Assembly: GCA_041821265.1 (NCBI GenBank)
Contig: JBGUEQ010000014.1
Span: forward strand, 1-64,000
DNA from: Lachnotalea sp041821265
Lineage (GTDB): Bacteria; Bacillota; Clostridia; Lachnospirales; Lachnospiraceae
Length of the DNA: 64,000 nucleotides
Direction: 5' to 3'
In this document: positions 45,586-55,500 of the stretch, one piece after another
Layout of the letters: every line of letters begins with the position of its first letter
Position numbering within the stretch: position 1 is the first letter of the stretch
Translations under genes and position numbers: made by a program
The notes under the pieces: generated by a model
The model's database searches: none
Seen by the model: only the letters and a program-made list of their open reading frames with translations
Told to the model about the DNA's origin: nothing

Positions 45586-48500
45586 ATGAAGACTGAGAAG
45601 TTAAAAAATTTATTTTTACGTCAAAGTTACAAAGATGCATGGACCGATTATGAGAAGTCTTTGACTAAAAAATATTTTATAAAATGGGATTATATTATAT
45701 TAACAGCATCAAATGAAGAACAAGCAGATGCTTATCGAATGCAGATAGAGAATCGATTGGAGCAAGGACTGATACCTGCCTCCACACATTATGCAGTATT
45801 ACCAGATCCAAATGGGAAACGAGTGGGCTCAGGTGGCGCCACTTTTAATGTAATGAAATATATTAGAGAAAATAGCAATCATAAAGAGTGCTTTAAGAAT
45901 AAGAGAATACTAGTCATTCATTCAGGTGGGGACAGCAAGAGAGTGCCACAGTATTCGGCATGTGGAAAATTATTCTCACCAGTACCAAGGCAGTTGCCAA
46001 ATGGAAATCGTTCTACGCTATTTGATGAGTTTATTATATCAATGTCAGGTATTCCAGCAAGAATAAAGGATGGGATGTTAGTTTTATCAGGGGATGTATT
46101 ACTTTTGTTTAATTCCTTACAAATTGATTTTCAATTTGAAGGCGCAGCAGCTATTTCAATCAAAGAAGAAGTGGAAACTGGCAAAAATCATGGTGTATTT
46201 TTAAGTGATGAAGAAGGAAATGTTGGTAACTTTCTGCATAAGCTGACAGTGGAACAACTTACGAAAATTGGAGCAGTTAATTTACAGGGTAATGTAGACT
46301 TAGATACGGGCGCAATTATGCTAGACAGTAATTTGTTGGAATCTCTTTATTCATTAATCAGTACCAATGGAGAAAATGATGCTGATAAATTTTGCCAGTT
46401 TGTAAATGATAAGGCAAGAATTAGCTTTTATGGGGATTTTCTATTTCCGTTAGCAACGCATTCCACCAAAGAACAGTATCAAGAAGAAAAGCCAGAAGGA
46501 AGTTTTTGTGAGGAATTAACCGAATGCAGAAATCAAATTTGGGAGGTGTTACAACCATATAAATTAAAACTTTTATGTGTTTCACCAGCAGAATTTATTC
46601 ATTTTGGGACGACGCATGAATTATTAAAGCTCATGGTGGAGGAAATTGGAAATTACGAGTTTTTGGACTGGAATGGTAAGGTTCTAACGAATGATATTAG
46701 AAAAAGTGAGTTTGCTTGTAACAATGCTTATATTAGTAGTAATTCAACTATTTCTTCTAAATGTTATATGGAAGACAGTATGATTATAGGCGATTGTGTA
46801 ATTGGTGATAAATGTGTTATTTCTAATGTAGCAATTACAGATAGAGAAATACCAGATTGTATTACATTGCATGGATTGCAATTAAAAGATGGAAGATATG
46901 TTGTAAGGATTTATGGGACAGAAGATAATCCCAAGGGAACGCTAGAAGAAAATACAGACTTTATGACGGTAAAGTTGAGAGAATTTAAAAATAATGCAAA
47001 GTTAAAGGTAGAAGACCTGTGGGAAGACGATGCGCATTTTATATGGTTAGCTAAATTATATCCCGTATGCTCCACCATGCAAGAAGCAGTCGATTGGGCA
47101 CTTAAATTATATGAAATGGGATGTAAGGGAAAAGACTACACCGAGGATTATTTGAAACAGAAAAGATTAAGTTTACATGAAAGCTTTAATTTGTCAGATG
47201 TTAAGAGCATTATAACATGGCAGAGCAACCTTGATGAGAAGATTAGAAGGAAGCAATTTCTTAATGCCATAGAGCAAAGACAAAATATAGAAACTGCAAT
47301 TGCTGTGTTTGGACAGGCAGGTTTATCCAAACAATCACGAGAATCATTATTAGAGGTTGCAGCTAAGAGTGAACTTAGTATGAAAATGAGAATCTATTAT
47401 TATTTATCTAAGATGATAGCAGGGCATGAAAATGAAGAATTGGAGTCAGCTTGTTTTAACGCAATATGTGACACGACCTGTGATGCAATGACGCAAGATT
47501 TAACGTACCGAGATAATATCGATATTAAGAAGGATTATGTTAAAATAGAACTCCCTGTTAGGATTAACTGGGGCGGCGGTTGGTCAGATACGCCACCCTA
47601 CTGTTCGGAACATGGGGGAACCGTGCTTAACACCGCTATTAAATTAAATGGAATATATCCAATTGTTGTATCAATTAAGAAAATAGATAAACCATGCATT
47701 GCATTAGCAAGCACGGATTCAGGAGCATATAAAGAATTTACGTCAATAGAAGAGTTACAAAATTGCAATGATCCGTTTGATGCATTTGCTCTTCAAAAGG
47801 CGGCTTTAATTGCAGGAACTGTTATACCAAGGAATGAAAAAATAGAATTTAGCAGAGTGTTGAATAATTTGGGTAGTGGATTCTATCTATCTACGGAAGT
47901 AGTTGGAATACCTAGAGGGTCTGGACTTGGAACGAGCAGTATTCTTGCCGGCGCATGTATCAAGGGACTTGCGGAGTTTTTTGGAACGACACTATCAGAA
48001 AACGAATTATATGCTAGAGTTGTATGCATGGAACAGATTATGAGTACAGGCGGTGGATGGCAAGATCAGGTAGGTGGACTCACGAAGGGCATAAAATTAA
48101 TTACAACGAAGCCTGGAATTGTTCAAAATATCAATGCACAGCATATTGTTCTTGAGAAAGAAGTTCTTATGGAGTTACAAGAACGAATAGCACTTATATA
48201 TACAGGGCAGAGACGACTTGCAAGAAACTTACTAAGAGAAGTAGTTGGTAAATACATTGGATCATATGAAAATTCTATTGAAGTATTATATGAAATTCAA
48301 AGAGTTGCAGTTATGATGAAATTTGAGCTGGAAAAAGGTAATATTGAAGCATTTACAAAACTGTTGAATGAACATTGGGAACTTTCCAAACGTTTGGATG
48401 CTGGATGTACAAATACTTGTATTGATCAGATATTTTTAAGCTGCGAAGATATGATAGCAGGCAAAATGATATGTGGTGCTGGTGGTGGTGGATTTTTGCA

Positions 48501-48603
48501 GGTCATACTGAAAAAGGGCTATACGAAGGAAGAATTAAGGCAGAGAATACGTACTGTTTTCCAGGATAGTGGTGTTGATGTGTGGGATTGTGAGCTTGTG
48601 TAA
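45586..48603 (+). CDS. fkp: Bifunctional L-fucokinase / GDP-L-fucose pyrophosphorylase
   Basis: 1005 residues from ATG 45586; a frame starting at 45574 would overlap the ribosome site GGAGGAG. The N-terminal half is a guanylyltransferase-like domain: KRVGSGGATFNV (~77-88) and HSGGDSKRVPQYSACGKLF (~111-129), then a beta-helix region (~380-450). The C-terminal half is a GHMP kinase: RINWGGGWSDTPPY (~658-671), GIPRGSGLGTSSILAG (~775-790) and GAGGGGFLQVI (~965). This order matches Bacteroides Fkp, which salvages free L-fucose to GDP-fucose via fucose-1-phosphate. Heptose-type GHMP kinases share the C-terminal motifs but lack the fused N-terminus. First gene of the second glycan locus. Confidence 0.9.
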   Translation: MKTEKLKNLFLRQSYKDAWTDYEKSLTKKYFIKWDYIILTASNEEQADAYRMQIENRLEQGLIPASTHYAVLPDPNGKRVGSGGATFNVMKYIRENSNHKECFKNKRILVIHSGGDSKRVPQYSACGKLFSPVPRQLPNGNRSTLFDEFIISMSGIPARIKDGMLVLSGDVLLLFNSLQIDFQFEGAAAISIKEEVETGKNHGVFLSDEEGNVGNFLHKLTVEQLTKIGAVNLQGNVDLDTGAIMLDSNLLESLYSLISTNGENDADKFCQFVNDKARISFYGDFLFPLATHSTKEQYQEEKPEGSFCEELTECRNQIWEVLQPYKLKLLCVSPAEFIHFGTTHELLKLMVEEIGNYEFLDWNGKVLTNDIRKSEFACNNAYISSNSTISSKCYMEDSMIIGDCVIGDKCVISNVAITDREIPDCITLHGLQLKDGRYVVRIYGTEDNPKGTLEENTDFMTVKLREFKNNAKLKVEDLWEDDAHFIWLAKLYPVCSTMQEAVDWALKLYEMGCKGKDYTEDYLKQKRLSLHESFNLSDVKSIITWQSNLDEKIRRKQFLNAIEQRQNIETAIAVFGQAGLSKQSRESLLEVAAKSELSMKMRIYYYLSKMIAGHENEELESACFNAICDTTCDAMTQDLTYRDNIDIKKDYVKIELPVRINWGGGWSDTPPYCSEHGGTVLNTAIKLNGIYPIVVSIKKIDKPCIALASTDSGAYKEFTSIEELQNCNDPFDAFALQKAALIAGTVIPRNEKIEFSRVLNNLGSGFYLSTEVVGIPRGSGLGTSSILAGACIKGLAEFFGTTLSENELYARVVCMEQIMSTGGGWQDQVGGLTKGIKLITTKPGIVQNINAQHIVLEKEVLMELQERIALIYTGQRRLARNLLREVVGKYIGSYENSIEVLYEIQRVAVMMKFELEKGNIEAFTKLLNEHWELSKRLDAGCTNTCIDQIFLSCEDMIAGKMICGAGGGGFLQVILKKGYTKEELRQRIRTVFQDSGVDVWDCELV

Positions 48604-48673
48604 GCACAGAGTTGTAAAGAGATAGAGTTCGTAGAGATAGAGCTGATAGAGATAGAATAGGAGATAACTTATA

Positions 48674-49894
48674 GTGAAAGTGCTTCAGGTAAATACAGTT
48701 TGTGGTACGGGAAGTGTGGGTAGAATTACACTTGATTTATATCATACAATTGAGGAAAAAGGCAGCGAATGCTTGATTGCCTATGGAAGAGGGACTGCTC
48801 CTGATACAATACATTCAATCAAGGTAAATTCAAAGTTGGATTTTTATGGACATGTGATATATCAGTTTGTGACAGGAGCCAATGGATTTGCTTCTACACA
48901 TTGTACGAAGAAGTTAATGAAACAAATTGATAAGTACAATCCGGATATGATTCATCTTCATAATATTCATGGATTTTATCTTAATATTGAGTTGTTTTTC
49001 GAATATTTAAAGAAACTAGATAAACCTGTAATTTGGACATTGCATGACTGTTGGAGCTTCACAGGGCATTGTGCATACTTTGACTATGTGCAATGTGATA
49101 AGTGGAAAACGGGCTGTAATCATTGTGAACAGTTTAGAAGTGCCTACCCGTATGGTTTACTACATGACAATTCTGATCATAATTATAAAAGAAAGAAGGA
49201 GTTATTTACTGGACTTAATCATCTAACCATTGTTACACCAAGCAAATGGCTTGAGAATTATGTAAACCAGTCTTATTTGAAGGATTATCCTGTAGAAGTT
49301 ATTTATAATGGAATTGATTTAGATAATTTCAAGCCAATCAAGGGAGAATTAACTTTAAAATATGGTGAGGAAAATAGGAAAATAATCCTTGGTGTTGCTA
49401 ATATGTGGGAATCTAGAAAAGGACTGAGATATTTTGAACAGTTGGCAGATATGCTTGGAGATGAATACAAGATAATATTGGTAGGGCTAAATGAGAAGCA
49501 AATAAGTAAAATTAACCCTAAAATAATTGGCATTACCAGAACGAATCATATCAAAGAACTAGCTGAGCTTTATTCGATGGCAGCAGTATACGTAAATGCC
49601 ACGCTAGAAGATAACTTCCCAACAACAAATATAGAAGCGTTGGCTTGTGGAACACCCGTTATTACATTTGCAACAGGCGGCAGTGTGGAGTCGGTTGATG
49701 AGCAATGTGGAAAAATTGTGTCCAAGGGAGATATTAACCAATTAAAAAGTGCAATTGAACAGGTATGTACAAATACTAATTCAGAAGTTAGTGCAACTTG
49801 TTTGGAAAAATCTAAAAAGTATAACAAAGATGATAGATTTGAAGAATATATGAATTTATACAAGAAAGTTTATGAGGATAAATGGAATGAGTAG
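48674..49894 (+). CDS. GT4 family glycosyltransferase
   Basis: 406 residues with a GT-B fold. The N-terminal Rossmann half opens MKVLQVNTVCGTGSVGRITL, which includes a glycine loop for the donor. The C-terminal half contains GVANMWESRKGL (~236-247) and IEALACGTPVITFATGG (~319-335), the EX7E-type donor site. A Cys-rich stretch near 140-157 (CDKWKTGCNHCEQ) resembles WcaC/WfgS-type enzymes. The start is GTG after AGGAG. Its 3' end overlaps the next gene by eight bases from that gene's preferred start. Confidence 0.88.
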   Translation: MKVLQVNTVCGTGSVGRITLDLYHTIEEKGSECLIAYGRGTAPDTIHSIKVNSKLDFYGHVIYQFVTGANGFASTHCTKKLMKQIDKYNPDMIHLHNIHGFYLNIELFFEYLKKLDKPVIWTLHDCWSFTGHCAYFDYVQCDKWKTGCNHCEQFRSAYPYGLLHDNSDHNYKRKKELFTGLNHLTIVTPSKWLENYVNQSYLKDYPVEVIYNGIDLDNFKPIKGELTLKYGEENRKIILGVANMWESRKGLRYFEQLADMLGDEYKIILVGLNEKQISKINPKIIGITRTNHIKELAELYSMAAVYVNATLEDNFPTTNIEALACGTPVITFATGGSVESVDEQCGKIVSKGDINQLKSAIEQVCTNTNSEVSATCLEKSKKYNKDDRFEEYMNLYKKVYEDKWNE

Positions 49895-50630
49895 CAACCC
49901 AAAAGTATCTATTATTACTACAACTTATAATGATCTGGACAATTTAAAGAGAATTATAGAGCTAGTGAAGAAACAAGATTATGATAATATTGAGCATATT
50001 ATTGTGGATGGAAGTTCAAGCGATGGGACAGTTGGATTTTTAAGAGATATCGAGCAGGAATCAAGTGGAAGAATCAAATGGATGTCAGAGAAAGACAATG
50101 GAATTTTTGATGCAATTAATAAAGGAATTAAATTATCTTGTGGCGATATCATAGGGTGTTGTTTCGATGAATTTACAAAACCTACCGTAATCACTCAAAT
50201 GGTTCATATAATGGAAGAAGAAGGAACAGATGGTGTTCATGCTGATTTAATCTATGTAAAGGGAGAAAAGGTGATTAGAACTTGGAAACAAGGTCAAGGA
50301 AATATTCGATTTGGCTGGATGCCAGGCCACCCTACACTATATCTGAAGAAAACAGTTTATGATAAATATGGAGTTTATAAACCATATTATAAATGTTCCG
50401 CAGATTACGAATATATGGTTCGAATATTAAAGGATCAAGAAGTGAAATTATCTTATATTCCAGAAATACTAATAAAAATGTCTTATGGTGGGACAAGTAC
50501 AAATGGATTCAAAGCCTATTTACGTTCCTTAAAAGAAGGTCATATGGCACTCAAAGAAAACAAGATTAAGTTTGCTTTTTTTACGGATTTTTGCAGAATT
50601 ATAAAAGTATTATTACAGTTTAAAAAGTAA
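49887..50630 (+). CDS. GT2 family glycosyltransferase
   Basis: 247 residues from ATG 49887, which has GAGGA eight bases upstream, inside the previous gene. GT-A features: KVSIITTTYNDLDNLKRIIE, HIIVDGSSSDGTVGFL (~37) and NDGIFDAINKGI (~72), typical of the WcaE/PGL-type GT2 group. The usual DxD is replaced by GCCFDEF (~93-99), so metal binding may use a different Asp. It then has the GHPTLYLKK motif seen in this subgroup. Probably adds one sugar to the glycan started by its neighbours. Confidence 0.87.
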   Translation: MSSNPKVSIITTTYNDLDNLKRIIELVKKQDYDNIEHIIVDGSSSDGTVGFLRDIEQESSGRIKWMSEKDNGIFDAINKGIKLSCGDIIGCCFDEFTKPTVITQMVHIMEEEGTDGVHADLIYVKGEKVIRTWKQGQGNIRFGWMPGHPTLYLKKTVYDKYGVYKPYYKCSADYEYMVRILKDQEVKLSYIPEILIKMSYGGTSTNGFKAYLRSLKEGHMALKENKIKFAFFTDFCRIIKVLLQFKK

Positions 50631-50732
50631 GGTAAAATTTGCAAAAGATAGAAATAAATGCTATTATATACGGGATATATCCTAGAAATAAAAATGGATA
50701 ATCATTCGATGTTTTTTGAAACAGGAGAATTT

Positions 50733-51428
50733 ATGAAGAAACTTATTATTATTCCAGCTTATAATGAAGAAATGAATATAGTACGTGTAGTAGAAGAAAT
50801 AAAAAAAGAATATAATCAGTATGATTATGTAGTGGTAAATGATGGTTCTAGCGATAATACTGCGGGGGTATGCTTTGAACATGGCTTTGAGATAATTAAT
50901 CTTCCGATTAATTTGGGACTAGCAGGTGCGTTTCAGACAGGATTAAAATACGCCTATATGAAAGGATATGATTATGCAATTCAGTTCGATGCAGATGGTC
51001 AACATAGAACCGAATATATTGATACTATATTAGCTGAGATAGAAAAAGGATACGATATTGTAATTGGTTCAAGGTTTGTAACGAAAAGAAAACCAAAATC
51101 TCTGAGGATGCTAGGTAGTAATTTTATTTCTCTTGCAATGAAAATCACAACAGGTAAGGCGATAAAGGATCCTACTTCAGGAATGAGAATGCTGAATAAA
51201 GACATGATTAAGGAATTTGCACTTAATATGAATTATGGACCAGAACCAGATACTATTTCTTATCTAATGAAACAAGGAGCGACCATTTCGGAGGTGCAGG
51301 TTGAAATGGATGAAAGATTAGAAGGAGAGAGTTATTTGAATTTTAGTCGTTCTATGCTGTATATGCTAAGAATGCTTATTTCAATTCTATTTATCCAAAG
51401 TTTTAGAAAGAGAAAAAATGTTTCGTAA
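50733..51428 (+). CDS. Dolichyl-phosphate-mannose synthase-like GT2
   Basis: 231 residues from ATG 50733, chosen for ACAGGAGA just upstream; the open frame begins 75 bases earlier without a ribosome site. The sequence opens KKLIIIPAYNEEMNIVRVVE, has VNDGSSDNT (~33) and FDADGQHRTEYI (~85-96), and lacks the C-terminal membrane segments of GtrB. It would transfer a sugar to polyprenyl phosphate, supplying GT-C enzymes outside the membrane. Paired with the DUF2304 gene that follows, a very common arrangement. Confidence 0.9.
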   Translation: MKKLIIIPAYNEEMNIVRVVEEIKKEYNQYDYVVVNDGSSDNTAGVCFEHGFEIINLPINLGLAGAFQTGLKYAYMKGYDYAIQFDADGQHRTEYIDTILAEIEKGYDIVIGSRFVTKRKPKSLRMLGSNFISLAMKITTGKAIKDPTSGMRMLNKDMIKEFALNMNYGPEPDTISYLMKQGATISEVQVEMDERLEGESYLNFSRSMLYMLRMLISILFIQSFRKRKNVS

Positions 51429-51496
51429 TGTTATGATTCAATCATTGTGGTGAAGCCGTGAGGCTGAATAGTAACTTGTAGTGAAAGGAGATCAAT

Positions 51497-51895
51497 ATGT
51501 CATTTGCATTTAGAATTATATTAATTCTTGCATCATTGATGACTACGTTATATATAGTAAGGAAAATAAGATACTCTAAATTACAGATTGAATATGCAAT
51601 ATTTTGGATTATACTATCATTTATATTTATTCTGATTAGTTTATTCCCTGTATTAATTACCATTCCAACTAATATTATAGGTATGCAGGCCCCTGTTAAT
51701 TTCGTATTTTTAGTTATTATATTTATTCTGTTAATTAAGGCTTTTATGCAAACAATTGAGCATTCCCAATTAGAAGATAAGTTGAATCATCTTGCACAAA
51801 AGATTGCAATTGATGAGAAGCTAAATAGAGAAAGAAATGAAACTTATGTAGAAGATGCTTTAGCGAAAAATATGGAAAATGATAAGGGAAAGTAG
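51497..51895 (+). CDS. DUF2304 membrane protein
   Basis: 132 residues. Three membrane segments (~2-20, 34-52, 67-86) contain the family pattern around RKIRYSKLQIEYAIFWII, then a cytoplasmic coiled tail (~90-132). DUF2304 proteins usually follow DPM1-like GT2 genes and are thought to anchor the soluble transferase to the membrane. GAAAGGAG precedes the ATG. One base separates its stop from the next start. Confidence 0.88.
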   Translation: MSFAFRIILILASLMTTLYIVRKIRYSKLQIEYAIFWIILSFIFILISLFPVLITIPTNIIGMQAPVNFVFLVIIFILLIKAFMQTIEHSQLEDKLNHLAQKIAIDEKLNRERNETYVEDALAKNMENDKGK

Positions 51896-51896
51896 A

Positions 51897-53108
51897 ATGG
51901 ATAATTTTTTAAGAGAATTGATCGATAAAGAAATTAAAATTGGGAAAATAACACTGAGTTTTATGGACTTGCTCTTACTTTCGGGTATGACAGTTGCAGG
52001 AATCCTAATCCGATTTATATTCAAATCAATTGTAACGGATGATTGGTCTGTTTTTTGGGACCCATGGATTAAAGAGCTACAAGTAGGTGGATTTAAGTCT
52101 TTATCTACAGACTTTTACGACTATGCACCTCCATTTATGTATGTTTTATATTTTATTAGCATTTTGCCAATTAATCCAATGACAGCTTACAAAGGAATCA
52201 GTTGTATCTTCGATTTTATAGCAGCAATTGTGGCAGCAGGAATAATATTTGATATTACAAAGAGTAAGACCAGAGCAATTGGTGTTTATAGTGTTTTTAT
52301 GATCATGCCGACTATGATTGCCAATAGTGCATTATGGGCTCAATGTGATATAATTTATACCACATTTGTTTTACTTAGTATTTTATATATTATGAAAGAT
52401 AAACCAAATCTCGCTATGCTTTTCTATGGAATTGCATTTGCATTTAAACTCCAAACATTATTTATTTTCCCTTTATTTATTATATTATGGGCTAAGAATA
52501 GAGTGAAAATAAAACATTTTACGTGGATAGCGGTCATGTATGCACTCGGAATATTGCCAGCTTGGATAGCAGGCAGACCACTCATAGAATTGATTAATAT
52601 TTATGTTGCACAAGGAACACAGGATGCGTATTCGTTGTCACTGAAATGGTCGAATATTTATCAGATTTTTGGACCTACATTTTTCATAGAAGAATATGAA
52701 AAGGCGGGTATTTGGCTGATCGTTGGTATTTTAATGTTGATACTTTTTTTTATGGCATACAAAAAGTATAAATTAACAAAAGAATTTATTCTATTAGTAG
52801 GATTCTTTTTCGCGATGATTACGGCGTACTTTTTACCTCATATGCATGAAAGATATGGTTTCTTAGCAGATATTTTTGCTATTTTATATGCGTTTACAAC
52901 TGTAAAAAGATTTTATTATCCACTGATTCATATCATACTTTCTTTTTCGGCGTATTTAGAGTATCTTTCTAAGGCATTTGCTGGACCAATTCCGTACTAC
53001 GCATTAGTTGAATTAGGCTTAATCATATTGGCAGGGCGAGATATCTATTACTACATTACCAGCGAGGATAACAAGCAGGTAATAGATAAGGCGGTGGCAA
53101 ATGGATAA
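51897..53108 (+). CDS. GT-C type membrane glycosyltransferase, copy 1
   Basis: 403 residues from ATG 51897, with AAGGGAAAG ahead; an in-frame ATG at 51879 lies within the previous gene. About ten to twelve membrane segments. The first external loop carries WDPWIKELQVGGFKSLSTDF and DYAPPFMY, with acidic residues expected to act in GT-C catalysis. A late loop contains LPHMHERYGF. This pattern fits polyprenyl-phosphate-sugar-dependent transferases. It is clearly paralogous to the next gene along its whole length. It would use the lipid-linked sugar made by the DPM1-like enzyme upstream. Confidence 0.82.
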   Translation: MDNFLRELIDKEIKIGKITLSFMDLLLLSGMTVAGILIRFIFKSIVTDDWSVFWDPWIKELQVGGFKSLSTDFYDYAPPFMYVLYFISILPINPMTAYKGISCIFDFIAAIVAAGIIFDITKSKTRAIGVYSVFMIMPTMIANSALWAQCDIIYTTFVLLSILYIMKDKPNLAMLFYGIAFAFKLQTLFIFPLFIILWAKNRVKIKHFTWIAVMYALGILPAWIAGRPLIELINIYVAQGTQDAYSLSLKWSNIYQIFGPTFFIEEYEKAGIWLIVGILMLILFFMAYKKYKLTKEFILLVGFFFAMITAYFLPHMHERYGFLADIFAILYAFTTVKRFYYPLIHIILSFSAYLEYLSKAFAGPIPYYALVELGLIILAGRDIYYYITSEDNKQVIDKAVANG

Positions 53109-54321
53109 TTATATGAGAGCGTTGTTAGATAGAGAATTCAAGATTGGGAAATATAGCCTCAGCTTTTTGCAAATCTTACTAATTGTTGGAACAACCTTTA
53201 CTGGAATTATGTTAAGGAAGTCGGTTATTCATGTCGTAACACAAGATTATACACAATATTGGGAACCATGGATTGTTATGTTTGACAAATTTGGGTTTAA
53301 AGCAATTACGATGGATTTTTATGATTATACCCCTCCATTTATGTATTTTCTTTATTTCATTTCAAGACTTCCATTTAACCCTATGATTTCTTACAAAGTG
53401 GGAATGGGTATCTTAGACTTATTTGCAGCATATTTTGCAGGCAAAATTATTTTTGAGGGAACGAAGAGTAAAACAAAAGCAATTGCAACATACGGAATTA
53501 TTTTTATGCTACCAACTGTAGTGAATAATAGTGCATTATGGTGTCAGTGCGATGTAGTATATACCATGTTTATGCTTATATGTATTTATTATTTTATGAA
53601 AGACAAGCCATTTATGGCAATGCTATTTTATAGCATTGCATTTACGTTAAAACTCCAGACTTTATTTGTATTTCCTGTATTAATAATTTTGTGGGTGAAG
53701 AATAAGGTTCAAATCAAGCATTTCTTTTTAATGCCAATTGTTTATATTATTGGGATTATTCCAGCTTGGATTGCGGGAAGATCATTAATTGACCTACTTA
53801 GTATATATATTGCACAAGGAAGTACTGACATATGGGCGCTAAGCCTAAATTGGCCTAATATTTATTATATTATCGGAATCGATTCGTTTATTGGACCATT
53901 TTCAACAGCGGGTAAAATTATGATTTTAGCAATTTTAATGTGTGTGATGTATGTACTTGTCAAAAAGAAAGATAACTATAAAGTTACCAATGAATTTATG
54001 ATTGCGATGTTTTTGTTTTTTGCTATGATTACCGTATATTTCTTGCCTTTTATGCATGAAAGATATGGATATATGGCAGATATTATCGCAGTGATATATT
54101 GTATGTTTCGAATTGACAAATTTTATATTCCAGTATTGCATGAACTGGTGTCATATGCAGCATATACAATGTTTTTGACCAAGTATATGGTGGAAAAAGG
54201 AACTTCTAATGTAATTATTCCAATGTTTATTTACTCTTTTATTATATTATTCTTAATTGTGGATGTAGGGAGAAGTATCTATAAACATATTAGTGAGAAA
54301 AAGGAGTTAGAGAACACTTGA
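53101..54321 (+). CDS. GT-C type membrane glycosyltransferase, copy 2
   Basis: 406 residues, a tandem paralogue of the preceding protein. Compare the start MDNYMRALLDREFKIGK with MDNFLRELIDKEIKIGK, and the shared DFYDYxPPFMYxLYFIS and HERYGxxAD blocks. The same loop acidic residues are kept, so both copies should be active. The start overlaps the previous gene by eight bases and its stop overlaps the next start by one base. Divergence between copies suggests different acceptors or linkages. Confidence 0.82.
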   Translation: MDNYMRALLDREFKIGKYSLSFLQILLIVGTTFTGIMLRKSVIHVVTQDYTQYWEPWIVMFDKFGFKAITMDFYDYTPPFMYFLYFISRLPFNPMISYKVGMGILDLFAAYFAGKIIFEGTKSKTKAIATYGIIFMLPTVVNNSALWCQCDVVYTMFMLICIYYFMKDKPFMAMLFYSIAFTLKLQTLFVFPVLIILWVKNKVQIKHFFLMPIVYIIGIIPAWIAGRSLIDLLSIYIAQGSTDIWALSLNWPNIYYIIGIDSFIGPFSTAGKIMILAILMCVMYVLVKKKDNYKVTNEFMIAMFLFFAMITVYFLPFMHERYGYMADIIAVIYCMFRIDKFYIPVLHELVSYAAYTMFLTKYMVEKGTSNVIIPMFIYSFIILFLIVDVGRSIYKHISEKKELENT

Positions 54322-55499
54322 TGAAGGAAAAGAGACTATCATATTTAGAGGGATTACGAGGCTTGGCTGCTATTATGGTATTTCTTTGCCATTTTGGCTA
54401 CGCCTTTTACAATGCATTATATAGTACAAAACTATCTCAAGCACACTTGCCGGGTAATTTAGATGTACTGATCGCAGTGTCACCACTTAATGTGCTGTAT
54501 AATGGCAAAGTTGCAGTTCGAATATTTTTTCTTTTATGTGGATATGTTATTTGCATTAAATTTTTTCAGACCGGTGAAAAAAAATATTTAGTCAATGGAG
54601 CAATTAAAAGGTACTTTCGATTGGTAGTTCCCATATTTGTAATAGAGTTTATTACGTATTTATTAATGAAAATAGGAGCATATCATAACAGCGTTGCAGC
54701 AACGATTGCCAATTCATTTGGTTGGTTTGGCACATTTAATAATACATTTGAACCAAGCTTTCTGGGAATGCTGAAAGAAGCATTTTATACTAGCTTTTTT
54801 GCACAAGCCAAGCAATATAATAATCTTTTGTGGATTATTAAGTATGAGTTTATTGGCTCGTTAATCGTATATTTATTATTATATATTACAGGTAAGTGGA
54901 AATATAGAGATGTATTATATGTCTTATTAATTATTCTTTGCATTAGAAATGATTACGTATGTATTTTTATTGGAATGCTGATGTGTGATGTGATGCAGAA
55001 TCAAGCAGTGTGGATTGCTAAATTATGCAGGAATAAATTCGTTCTACTTATGTCGATTATATTCGGCATATTTCTTGCAACATATCCTGCATTGGGCGTA
55101 AATTTGGAGCATACACTGTATCGTTTTCTAGGTGTACCAAGAGTTATTATTTTCTATGATATTGGTACTGCATTATTATTTTGGGCGTTACTTAATATCT
55201 CGCGATTACAGAAAATAATGAATGCAAGAAGTTTAAATTTCTTAGGAAAATATAGTTTTGGAATTTATCTGGTTCATTTTCCTATTATAGCAACATTCTC
55301 GTCTTGGTTTTTAGTTGAGTTAAATGACATTCTGGATTATAATGTAATTATGTTGATTGATTTTGTACTGACGGTACCAATGGTGTTGTTTTTTGCGATA
55401 CTATTTACAAAGTATATAGAACCCCTTGGTGAAAGACTTGCTAATTTTATGGCAGATAAGATAATGGTTAGATATCTGGAAGTTAAAAGGATGAAATAA
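54321..55499 (+). CDS. Acyltransferase-3 family O-acetyltransferase
   Basis: 392 residues with about ten membrane segments. The N-terminal LSYLEGLRGLAAIMVFLCHF carries the family Arg and the His expected to be essential, and RIFFLLCGYVICIKFF (~66-81) is the second conserved block. The enzyme moves an acyl group, usually acetyl, across the membrane onto an extracellular sugar (OafA-like). Start at ATG 54321 in the sequence TGATG; the TTG three bases earlier is less likely. Confidence 0.88.
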   Translation: MKEKRLSYLEGLRGLAAIMVFLCHFGYAFYNALYSTKLSQAHLPGNLDVLIAVSPLNVLYNGKVAVRIFFLLCGYVICIKFFQTGEKKYLVNGAIKRYFRLVVPIFVIEFITYLLMKIGAYHNSVAATIANSFGWFGTFNNTFEPSFLGMLKEAFYTSFFAQAKQYNNLLWIIKYEFIGSLIVYLLLYITGKWKYRDVLYVLLIILCIRNDYVCIFIGMLMCDVMQNQAVWIAKLCRNKFVLLMSIIFGIFLATYPALGVNLEHTLYRFLGVPRVIIFYDIGTALLFWALLNISRLQKIMNARSLNFLGKYSFGIYLVHFPIIATFSSWFLVELNDILDYNVIMLIDFVLTVPMVLFFAILFTKYIEPLGERLANFMADKIMVRYLEVKRMK

Positions 55500-55500
55500 A

